Positions 1 to 6,644 of a DNA stretch of 7,034 nt are shown piece by piece. Each line of letters starts with the position of its first letter. The first letter of the stretch is position 1. Source of the stretch: Gemmatimonadota bacterium (GTDB lineage Bacteria > Gemmatimonadota > Gemmatimonadetes > Gemmatimonadales > GWC2-71-9); NCBI GenBank assembly GCA_004357415.1, contig SMVY01000116.1:1-7034 (forward strand), written 5' to 3'. Below the pieces are notes generated by a model that searched no databases, had not been told where the DNA came from, and saw only the letters and a program-made list of their open reading frames with translations. Position numbers and translations under genes: made by a program.

Positions 1-2920
1 CCAGCCGGGGTTCGAAGAGAAGCTGAGCGGCCAGGAAGGCGACGCCAAGGACAAAATCAAGGAAGAGTTGTGGCATGACGCGCGCTACTTCGGGAGCCCG
101 GCCGAGTTGGACATGGCGCTCCTGAACGGCTCGATCAACTACCACTCGGCCATCAAGTTCTGGTACGTGCCACCGCACGAGGCCAATGATCCTCAGCCGC
201 GCTGGGTGGCCACCACCGTGGGCCGGGTGATGTTCAACGGCATTCTGCCGCGGCAGGTAGTGGCCGAACTCGGCTACCGCGACGAGGTCATGAAGAAAAA
301 GGCGTTGTCGGACTTGGTGCTGCAGGCCTATCGCCGTGCGGGTCTGGAGGAGACGGTGCTGTTCCTCGACCGGCTCAAGGAGTTCGGGTTCCGCTTCGCC
401 ACCTACGGCGGCATTTCGATCGGCATCGAGGATCTCGAGATCCCGCCGGAGAAGGCCGAGATCCTCGAGGAAGCGGACAAGCGCGTCAAGCGGTTCCAGA
501 GGGCCTACCACACCGGACAGATCACCTTCGGCGAGCGGTACAACAAGGTGATCGACACCTGGACCCACGCCAACAACGACGTGGCGCAGGCGATGGTGGA
601 CCACATGCGGAAGTCGCGTGGCGGCTACAACCCGGTGTTCATGATGTTCGACTCTGGATCGCGGGGCAGCCGCGACCAGATCCGGCAGCTGGCCGGCATG
701 CGGGGCCTCATGGCCAAGCCGCAAAAGAAGCTGACCGGCGGCATCGGGGAAATCATCGAGAGTCCCATCAAGTCCAACTTCCGTGAAGGCTTGACGGTGC
801 TGGAGTACTTCATCTCGACCCACGGTGCCCGGAAGGGGCTGGCGGACACCGCCCTCAAGACGGCCGACGCGGGCTACTTGACCCGGCGGCTGGTGGACGT
901 GGCTCAGGACGTCACCATCACCGAGGAAGATTGCGGCACCATCCTGGGGCTCGATATGATGGCCCTCAAGGAAGGCGAAGACGTGATCGAGCCGCTCAAG
1001 GAGCGGTTGCTGGGCAACGTGGCATCCGACGACGTGTTCGATCCGCACGAGTTGGACGAGGGCGGCGATCCGCGGCTGTTGGTGGCGGCCGGCCAGTTGA
1101 TCGACGAGGAGACGGCCGATGCCGTCGAGGAAGCCGGCATCGAGAAGGTCGGCATCCGCTCGGTCCTGACGTGTGAGGCCAGGCGCGGTGTGTGCCGCAT
1201 GTGCTACGGCCGGAACCTGGCCACGATGCAGATGGTGGACATGGGCGAGGCGGTGGGCATTCTGGCGGCGCAGTCCATCGGCGAGCCGGGGACCCAGCTG
1301 ACCCTCCGGACCTTCCACATCGGCGGCACCTCTTCCCGGATCGCGGAGGAAGCGGAACGGCGGGCGCGGTCCGACGGTCAGGTCCGCTACACCAAGGGCC
1401 TTGAATACGCCGACGTAAAGGTAAAGTACGAAGACGGCTCCGGCGGAGTCATCCGGGTGGCGTTGACCCGCGAGGATGAGTCGGCCGAAGAAGAGGCCAA
1501 GGAAGGCCTGCTGGTGGTCGACCCCAACGATGACGACCGAATCATCAACCGCTATCCGGTGCCCGAAGGCGCCATCCTCCAGGTGAAGGAGGGTGACATG
1601 GTTTCCAAGAGCGACGGAGACCGCCGGGCCACCGTGTTGTACACCTGGGATCCCTACAACGACCCCAGTATCATCAAGCGCGACGGCAAGATGATGTGGA
1701 AGGACCTGGTACCAGGTGTCACCCTGCGCGAGGAACTCGACGAGGCCACCGGCCTCCGGTCGCTGGTGGTGAGCCCCGATCCCGATCGGGAATTGCATCC
1801 GTCGGTGCTGGTATACAGCAAGGGCAAGAAGGACCCCCAGGAATACACGCTGGCCGAAGGGTCACGCGTCCTGCTGGGCTCGCCGACGGACATGGTCTCC
1901 CGTGCCCGGAAGATCCCCGACGGCGGCAATCCGTGGTCCTCCAAGTTCCACGTCAAGGAAGTCCCGGCCATCGAGGCCTGGCCCTCGAAGACCAAGAAGG
2001 AAACCAAGGACAAGACCGTGTTCCTGTCAGACCCGGTGCCCATCAGCAAGGGCGTCACGGTCACCAAGATCCCCCGGCAGGCCTACAAGACACGCGATAT
2101 CACCGGCGGACTTCCGCGGGTGGCCGAGCTGTTCGAGGCCCGGCGACCCAAGGACCCGGCCACGATTTCCGAGATCGAGGGCGTGGTCAAGTTCGGCGAA
2201 ATCAAGCGCGGCAAGCGCGAGATCTTCGTCTTCCCGCCGGATGAGGGCGAGCCGCAGACCTACGACGTTCCGGCCGGAAAGCATCTGCGGGTGCACGAGG
2301 GCGACCGGGTGCGGCCGGGCGACCGTCTGACCGAGGGACCGGTCAACCCGCACGACATTCTGCAGATCAAGGGACCGCGGGCGGTGCAGGAGTACCTGCT
2401 GAACGAGGTCCAGGAAGTGTACCGGCTGCAGGGTGTGCGGATCAACGACAAACACATCGGTGTCATCGTGCGCCAGATGCTGCTGAAGGTACGCGTCACC
2501 GATCCGGCCGGTACCGATTTCCTCGAGGGCGAGACGGTCGACCGGAGCCGCTTCCGCCAGGAGAACGCCGTGGTGCTCAAGAAGGGTGATAAACCCGCGA
2601 CCTCCGAGCCGGTGCTGCTCGGCATCACCAAGGCGAGTCTCACCACCCAGTCGTTCATTTCGGCGGCGTCGTTCCAGGAGACCACCCGGGTGTTGACCGA
2701 TGCAGCCATTCGCGGAGCCAAGGACAACCTCCTCGGCCTGAAGGAGAATATCATCATCGGGCACCTGATCCCGGCAGGGACCGGCATCTACCGCTTTGCC
2801 GAGATCGAGATCAAGCCGCCCGAGGGCTTCGAGCTCCCACCGCCGCCCGAGGTCGAGGAAGTGGTGGAGGAAACCGTGACCCCAGCAGTGTCACGGAAGC
2901 CGCTGGCTACGGCGAGGTAG
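1..2920 (+). CDS. rpoC: DNA-directed RNA polymerase subunit beta' (RpoC), C-terminal part, 5' truncated by window edge
   Basis: Catalytic beta' subunit of RNA polymerase. The reading frame is open from base 2 and enters from the left, so a TTG at 68 is not the start; 972 residues are visible and the metal-binding NADFDGD motif lies upstream of the window. Seen in order: the TTVGR region (about 215-235), the rim helix segment GERYNKVIDTW (about 530-565), the bridge helix with DSGSRGSRDQIRQLAGMRG (about 649-708), the segment NFREGLTVLEYFISTHGARK (about 777-836), and the second zinc site with Cys codons at 932, 1172, 1193 and 1202 (spacing C-x6-C-x2-C for the last three). The first trigger-loop half, QSIGEPGTQLTLRTFHIGG (about 1271-1327), is separated from the second half, DITGGLPRVAELFEARRPK (about 2096-2152), by an SI3-type insertion of roughly 250 residues. 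The C-terminal GITKASL, FISAASFQETTRVL and GLKENIIIGHLIPAGTG motifs are intact, followed by a Pro/Glu-rich tail. Identity is certain. Confidence 0.98.
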   Translation, partial: QPGFEEKLSGQEGDAKDKIKEELWHDARYFGSPAELDMALLNGSINYHSAIKFWYVPPHEANDPQPRWVATTVGRVMFNGILPRQVVAELGYRDEVMKKKALSDLVLQAYRRAGLEETVLFLDRLKEFGFRFATYGGISIGIEDLEIPPEKAEILEEADKRVKRFQRAYHTGQITFGERYNKVIDTWTHANNDVAQAMVDHMRKSRGGYNPVFMMFDSGSRGSRDQIRQLAGMRGLMAKPQKKLTGGIGEIIESPIKSNFREGLTVLEYFISTHGARKGLADTALKTADAGYLTRRLVDVAQDVTITEEDCGTILGLDMMALKEGEDVIEPLKERLLGNVASDDVFDPHELDEGGDPRLLVAAGQLIDEETADAVEEAGIEKVGIRSVLTCEARRGVCRMCYGRNLATMQMVDMGEAVGILAAQSIGEPGTQLTLRTFHIGGTSSRIAEEAERRARSDGQVRYTKGLEYADVKVKYEDGSGGVIRVALTREDESAEEEAKEGLLVVDPNDDDRIINRYPVPEGAILQVKEGDMVSKSDGDRRATVLYTWDPYNDPSIIKRDGKMMWKDLVPGVTLREELDEATGLRSLVVSPDPDRELHPSVLVYSKGKKDPQEYTLAEGSRVLLGSPTDMVSRARKIPDGGNPWSSKFHVKEVPAIEAWPSKTKKETKDKTVFLSDPVPISKGVTVTKIPRQAYKTRDITGGLPRVAELFEARRPKDPATISEIEGVVKFGEIKRGKREIFVFPPDEGEPQTYDVPAGKHLRVHEGDRVRPGDRLTEGPVNPHDILQIKGPRAVQEYLLNEVQEVYRLQGVRINDKHIGVIVRQMLLKVRVTDPAGTDFLEGETVDRSRFRQENAVVLKKGDKPATSEPVLLGITKASLTTQSFISAASFQETTRVLTDAAIRGAKDNLLGLKENIIIGHLIPAGTGIYRFAEIEIKPPEGFELPPPPEVEEVVEETVTPAVSRKPLATAR

Positions 2921-2936
2921 GGTGGAAGGACGGTAG

Positions 2937-2984
2937 AAAAAGGAAACGGTGGCAAGGATTCATCCTTGCCACCGTTTCCTTTTT
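2937..2984 (+). terminator. Strong intrinsic terminator after rpoC, probably bidirectional
   Basis: A perfect 22-bp inverted repeat: left arm 2937-2958, loop TTCA 2959-2962, right arm 2963-2984, no mismatch. The left arm begins with five A and the right arm ends with five T, so an RNA from either strand would end in a hairpin followed by a U-run. It starts 17 bases after the rpoC stop. The simplest reading is the end of the rpoBC transcript; read on the minus strand it would also stop transcription coming from the oxidoreductase remnant next to it. The structure is seen directly; function is inferred. Confidence 0.93.
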
Positions 2985-3006
2985 GGGCGGTAAGGCGGTA
3001 GGGCGC

Positions 3007-3123
3007 CTCGCCCATCTGGGTGGACGGCGTAATGGGATATGCTCCCCCGCCTTCACTGGCTGCGGTCTCCATTTCCACCACGGCGGTGGTGCCGTCGACG
3101 GCGGTGGGGATGCCGGGATACTT
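3007..3123 (-). pseudogene. 5' remnant of a pyruvate/2-oxoacid:ferredoxin (acceptor) oxidoreductase gene
   Basis: On the minus strand, 39 codons read KYPGIPTAVDG, then TTAVVEMETAASEGG, then GAYPITPSTQMGE. This is the start of the thiamine-diphosphate-dependent oxidoreductase family (PFOR/NifJ, KorA-like domain I): DG-x-TA, SE near the end of the first helix, then the hallmark YPITPS-x-x-MGE. Members of this family run to several hundred residues or more, but here similarity stops at the GE and the frame then reads seven unrelated codons into the terminator hairpin and on antisense to rpoC. The frame is open in both directions (3351 to 2788) but the outer parts resemble nothing I know. Codons immediately upstream give an Ala/Pro-rich stretch; an in-frame GTG lies at 3192-3190 but has no clear ribosome site, so the original start is unclear. 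The motif is well preserved, suggesting a fairly recent truncation. Chance similarity is unlikely given the ungapped motif order, but no database search was possible. Confidence 0.72.
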
Positions 3124-3309
3124 GGGAGCCGGTGGTGCGGGGCTGTCTTCTTGAAGATCACGCTCCCAGGCCTGAGGCCACCGTTCCAACACCTTGTTGC
3201 CAAAGGAGTTACCGGCTGGCTGGCTGGCGGCACCCCGGCTAGGTTGTGCTGAGGCCTCCTTTAGCCCAATCCCGAGTCGGAACGCCCTAACTCCCGCTGC
3301 CACATCCCC
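3124..3309. other. Non-coding spacer between oxidoreductase remnant and rpsL promoter
   Basis: I see no gene on either strand. It contains a short GGCT tandem run (3214-3228) and, on the minus strand, a perfect Shine-Dalgarno-like AAAGGAGG (complement of 3255-3262) with no start codon at a usual distance. If the oxidoreductase stump is real, this stretch may be part of its former upstream region, but that is inference. Confidence 0.4.
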
Positions 3310-3338
3310 TTGACTTCCCTGATGGCGGTATCTAACTT
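3310..3338 (+). promoter_or_regulatory. Putative sigma70-type promoter for the rpsL operon
   Basis: TTGACT at 3310-3315 matches the -35 consensus in five of six positions. After exactly 17 bases, TAACTT at 3333-3338 is a weaker -10 (three of six). Transcription would begin near 3345 and give a leader of about 45 bases before rpsL. The strong terminator after rpoC means that the str operon needs its own promoter, and this is the best candidate in the spacer. Only the hexamers and spacing are seen; the assignment is inferred. Confidence 0.5.
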
Positions 3339-3388
3339 CAGAGTCTGTCAATTTTTGGGACCCCTAACGGGACGCAACAACAGGGTTT

Positions 3389-3768
<380 letters not shown>

Positions 3769-3772
<4 letters not shown>

Positions 3773-4239
3773 GCCGGCGCAACCGGGCCGTCAAACGCGT
3801 GGTCCCGCCCGATCCGCGGTTCGACAGCCAGACGGTATCGAAGTTCATCAACAACCTGATGCTGGCTGGGAAGAAGAGCACGGCCGAGAAGAGTTTCTAC
3901 CAGGCCATGGACATCATTGAGAGCCGCACCGGTCAGCCGGGCGTCGCGGTGTTCAAGCAGGCGTTGGCCAACGTGAAGCCTTCGGTCGAGGTCAAGAGCC
4001 GCCGAGTGGGCGGCGCCTCGCTGCAGGTACCGGTGGAAGTGCGGCTGGACCGGCGCACCGCGCTGGGCATGCGCTGGCTGATCGGGTTTTGCCGCAAGCG
4101 CAGCGAGCGCAGCATGGCGGAGCGGATGGCGGCGGAGTTCATAGCGGCCTCGAAGGGTGAGGGCGCCACCATCAAGAAGAAGGAAGACACGCATCGGATG
4201 GCCGAGGCCAACCGGGCGTTTGCACACTATCGCTGGTAG
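3769..4239 (+). CDS. rpsG: 30S ribosomal protein S7
   Basis: Primary 16S rRNA-binding protein that organises the head of the small subunit and contacts the E-site tRNA. 156 residues, the usual bacterial length. The N-terminus MSRRNRAVKR, the central VKSRRVGGASLQVPVEVR (75-92) and the C-terminal KKEDTHRMAEANRAFAHYRW (137-156) are all standard for the family. The ATG overlaps the rpsL stop in an ATGA, and AAGGGCGG (3755-3762) supplies a ribosome site, so translation is probably coupled to rpsL. In E. coli S7 represses its operon by binding the rpsL-rpsG spacer; here there is no such spacer, so any S7 feedback site must lie elsewhere. Confidence 0.98.
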
Positions 4240-4246
4240 GTAGCGC

Positions 4247-4272
4247 CGCGTTCGACACTGGTGTCGAGCGCG
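4247..4272 (+). other. Stem-loop directly after rpsG
   Basis: Eleven base pairs (4247-4257 with 4262-4272, one G-U pair) closed by CTGG. It begins 7 bases after the rpsG stop and has no T-run after it, so it is not a standard intrinsic terminator. It could stabilise or punctuate the rpsL-rpsG message, act in processing, or be part of a protein-binding site. Only the pairing is seen. Confidence 0.6.
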
Positions 4273-4438
4273 CCTCAACGATCACGGGCCACGTGACGGC
4301 GCAAGCCACCTCTGGTCCCCGAAGACGACAACGCGAGAAGCCTGCGACAAGGCTTGCATCCAGGGCTTCGGCCCGGATGAGTGCGGAGCGATACCGCCTG
4401 GCAGCGCCAGGGCTCGGTCGCCCCGCTTTTTCGCTGGC

Positions 4439-4507
4439 ATGAGATCGGAAGTGTATGACTACGTCGGTAATAGCCACCGCCAAGCCGCAGGCTGGCGTAC
4501 GAGATAA
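4439..4507 (+). other. Possible 22-codon upstream ORF in the fusA leader
   Basis: ATG at 4439 opens a frame of 22 codons (begins MRSEVYDYVG) ending with TAA at 4505-4507, seven bases before the preferred fusA ATG and out of frame with it. No Shine-Dalgarno sequence precedes it. The position would suit termination-reinitiation onto fusA, but a frame this short often arises by chance. Listed because the choice of fusA start depends on this stretch. Confidence 0.15.
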
Positions 4508-4514
4508 GAAAACC

Positions 4515-6605
4515 ATGGCACGTACCACACCGCTCGAGAACTATCGGAACATCGGCATCATGGCACACATCGATGCCGGGAAGACGACTACCACCGAGCG
4601 TATCCTGTATTACACCGGCGTGAACTACAAGATCGGCGAGGTCCACGACGGTGCGGCCACCATGGACTGGATGGAGCAGGAGCAGGAACGCGGCATTACC
4701 ATCACCGCCGCCGCCACCACCTGCTTCTGGACCTGGAACGGCGTCGAGCACCGGATCAACATCATCGACACCCCGGGGCACGTCGACTTCACCGCCGAGG
4801 TGGAGCGTTCCCTTCGGGTGCTGGATGGCGCGGTGACCGTGCTGGACGCCGTCGGTGGGGTAGAGCCCCAGACCGAAACCGTGTGGCGCCAAGCCGACCG
4901 CTACGGGGTACCGCGGATCGTGTTCGTCAACAAGATGGACCGCATCGGTGCCGACTTCTACCGCTGCCTCGACATGGTCAGGGACCGGCTGGGTGCCAAC
5001 GCCCATCCGATTCAGATCCCCTTGGGGACCGGCGAGCTGTTCACCGGGCTGATCGACCTGGTCCGCCGGGTGGAGATCGTCTACGACAACGAGTCGCTGG
5101 GTGCCAAGTTCGTCGAGGGGCCGATCCCCGACGCGTTCACCGATAAGGTGGAGCAGCTGCGCCACGACCTCATCGAAGCAGCCGTGGAGCACGACGACGA
5201 GCTGCTGGAGAAGTACCTCGCCGGCCACGAACTGACGGAAGAGGAGATCAACCGCGCCATTCGCAAGGCCACGGTCAGCGGCGGCATGGTGCCGGTCCTG
5301 TGCGGTGCCGCCTTCAAGAACAAGGGCGTGCAGCAGTTGCTGGACGTGGTCGCCGCCTATCTGCCGAGCCCGGTGGACGTCCCCGCCATCATGGGGCACG
5401 CACCGCAACACGACGACACGCATGTCGAACGGAAGACGTCGGACGACGAGCCGTTCGCCGGCCTGGCGTTCAAGGTGGCCACCGACCCCTTCGTCGGCCG
5501 CCTGACCTTCTTCCGGGTGTACTCGGGCTCGCTCAAGTCGGGGAGCTACGTCTACAACAGCTCCAGGGATCGCAGGGAGCGGGTCGGCCGGCTGCTGCAG
5601 ATGCACGCCAACAAGCGGGAAGAGATCGACGAGATCATGGCGGGCGACATCGCCGCGGTGATCGGCCTCAAGGACACGCGCACCGGCGACACGCTGTGCG
5701 ACGAAGATCACCCCATCATCCTCGAAGCCATGCGGTTCCCCAATCCGGTCATCGACGTGGCGGTGGAGCCCAAGACGCGCGCCGACCAGGAGAAGCTGTC
5801 GCTGGCCTTGCTGAAGCTGGCCGAGGAGGATCCCACGTTCCGGGTCCGGACCGATACCGAGACGGGGCAGACGATCATCGCCGGGATGGGCGAGCTCCAC
5901 CTCGAGATCATCGTCGACCGGATGAAACGCGAGTTCAAGGTCGAGGCCAACGTCGGCAGGCCGCAGGTGGCTTACCGTGAGACCATCAGGCGGCGGGTCG
6001 AGGACGTTGAGGCCAAGTACATCAAGCAGACGGGCGGCAGGGGCCAGTACGGCCATGTGGTCATCAACCTCGAGCCGTCCGAACCGGGCGCCGGATTCGT
6101 GTTCGAGGACAAGATCGTCGGCGGGTCCATCCCCCGGGAGTACATCAAGTCGGTCGAAGCGGGCATCAAGGGCGCCATGGAAGGCGGCGTCCTGGCGGGC
6201 TACCCCATGGTCGACATCAAGGCCACGCTGGTGGACGGCAGCTACCACGACGTCGACAGTTCGGAAATGGCCTATAAGATCGCCGGATCGATGGCCCTCA
6301 AGGCGGCCGCCAAGAAGGCGGGCACCATCCTGCTGGAGCCCGTCATGAACGTCGAGGTCGTGGCCCCGTCCGATTACCTGGGCGACGTCATCGGCGATCT
6401 CTCCAGCCGGCGTGGCAAGGTCGGCGGGATGACCCAGCGGGGCGGGGCCCAGGTGGTCAACGCCCACGTACCGCTGGGGGAGATGTTCGGCTACTCCACC
6501 ACGTTGCGCAGCTTGAGCCAGGGCCGGGCGGTGTACTCGATGGAGTTCCACAAGTACGACGAAGTACCGAAGTCGATCGCGGAGACGATCGTTACCAAGG
6601 TGTAG
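4515..6605 (+). CDS. fusA: Translation elongation factor G (EF-G)
   Basis: Ribosomal GTPase that drives translocation and, with RRF, ribosome recycling. From the ATG at 4515 it has 696 residues, the usual length. GTPase motifs: AHIDAGKT (17-24), RGIT (59-62), DTPGH (85-89), NKMD (139-142). Domain II (about 310-400), domain III with GMGELHLEI, and domain IV with GGRGQYGHV and the tip YHDVDSSEM (His578, the counterpart of E. coli His583) are present, so this looks like a canonical translocase, not a divergent paralogue. An in-frame ATG at 4455 would add 20 residues (MTTSVIATAK...) that do not resemble EF-G; the 4515 start gives the family N-terminus MARTTPLENYRNIG and is preferred. Neither start has a good Shine-Dalgarno sequence (GGAAG only 3 bases before 4455; A-rich TAAGAAAACC before 4515). 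Likely co-transcribed with rpsL-rpsG upstream and tuf downstream. Confidence 0.98.
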   Translation: MARTTPLENYRNIGIMAHIDAGKTTTTERILYYTGVNYKIGEVHDGAATMDWMEQEQERGITITAAATTCFWTWNGVEHRINIIDTPGHVDFTAEVERSLRVLDGAVTVLDAVGGVEPQTETVWRQADRYGVPRIVFVNKMDRIGADFYRCLDMVRDRLGANAHPIQIPLGTGELFTGLIDLVRRVEIVYDNESLGAKFVEGPIPDAFTDKVEQLRHDLIEAAVEHDDELLEKYLAGHELTEEEINRAIRKATVSGGMVPVLCGAAFKNKGVQQLLDVVAAYLPSPVDVPAIMGHAPQHDDTHVERKTSDDEPFAGLAFKVATDPFVGRLTFFRVYSGSLKSGSYVYNSSRDRRERVGRLLQMHANKREEIDEIMAGDIAAVIGLKDTRTGDTLCDEDHPIILEAMRFPNPVIDVAVEPKTRADQEKLSLALLKLAEEDPTFRVRTDTETGQTIIAGMGELHLEIIVDRMKREFKVEANVGRPQVAYRETIRRRVEDVEAKYIKQTGGRGQYGHVVINLEPSEPGAGFVFEDKIVGGSIPREYIKSVEAGIKGAMEGGVLAGYPMVDIKATLVDGSYHDVDSSEMAYKIAGSMALKAAAKKAGTILLEPVMNVEVVAPSDYLGDVIGDLSSRRGKVGGMTQRGGAQVVNAHVPLGEMFGYSTTLRSLSQGRAVYSMEFHKYDEVPKSIAETIVTKV

Positions 6606-6630
6606 TGGCGGACGGACACCACCAGGTCTA

Positions 6631-6636
6631 GAGGAG
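6631..6636 (+). promoter_or_regulatory. Strong Shine-Dalgarno site of tuf
   Basis: GAGGAG, 8 bases before the tuf ATG, is the best ribosome binding site in the window and fixes the start at 6645. The fusA-tuf spacer is only 39 bases (6606-6644) and shows no promoter or terminator, so tuf is most likely in the same transcript as fusA. Confidence 0.85.
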
Positions 6637-6644
6637 CAGCGACC

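Larger units (their letters stand above)
4240..4514 (+). promoter_or_regulatory. Structured 275-base leader between rpsG and fusA
   Basis: No conserved gene is seen here. Potential RNA structures: an 11-bp stem with a CTGG loop just after the rpsG stop (4247-4272); a 6-bp stem AAGCCT/AGGCTT (4338-4343 with 4350-4355) competing with GAAGCC/GGCTTC (4337-4342 with 4364-4369); a 6-bp stem CCTGGC/GCCAGG (4397-4402 with 4406-4411); and GGGC/GCCC (4410-4413 with 4420-4423), which overlaps the previous stem and is followed three bases after its strict arm by TTTTT at 4427-4431. The pattern of overlapping hairpins before a T-run resembles an attenuator, but the terminator stem is short and GC-rich DNA yields many such pairings. 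I found no convincing promoter. A regulatory role is inference. Confidence 0.4.

Noticed and set aside
68..70. TTG as a start codon for rpoC
   Set aside because: The frame continues upstream to base 2 with no stop and the RpoC N-terminal half, including the catalytic NADFDGD, must lie before the window.
2027..2764. Minus-strand 245-codon frame inside rpoC
   Set aside because: Antisense shadow of conserved RpoC sequence in GC-rich DNA; low-complexity translation without family features.
3214..3228. GGCT tandem repeat as a phase-variation tract
   Set aside because: Fewer than four copies and not within a gene or a promoter spacer.
2983..3252. Small + strand frames in the rpoC-rpsL spacer (89 and 67 codons)
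   Set aside because: They have no ribosome site or recognisable motif, and much of their length is the antisense of the oxidoreductase remnant, which has family similarity on the opposite strand.
3255..3262. Perfect Shine-Dalgarno-like AAAGGAGG on the minus strand
   Set aside because: No ATG, GTG or TTG follows at a usable distance in the frame of the oxidoreductase remnant; the next GTG opens a different frame with no recognisable product.
3346..3351. TTGACA on the minus strand as a -35 element for a promoter reading toward rpoC
   Set aside because: No reasonable -10 hexamer is found 15-19 bases away, and it lies in the rpsL leader facing the better + strand promoter.
4410..4431. GGGC/GCCC hairpin plus TTTTT as a strong terminator before fusA
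   Set aside because: Four-base-pair stem with a gap before the T-run; too weak to call a terminator by itself, so it is kept only as part of the possible leader structure.
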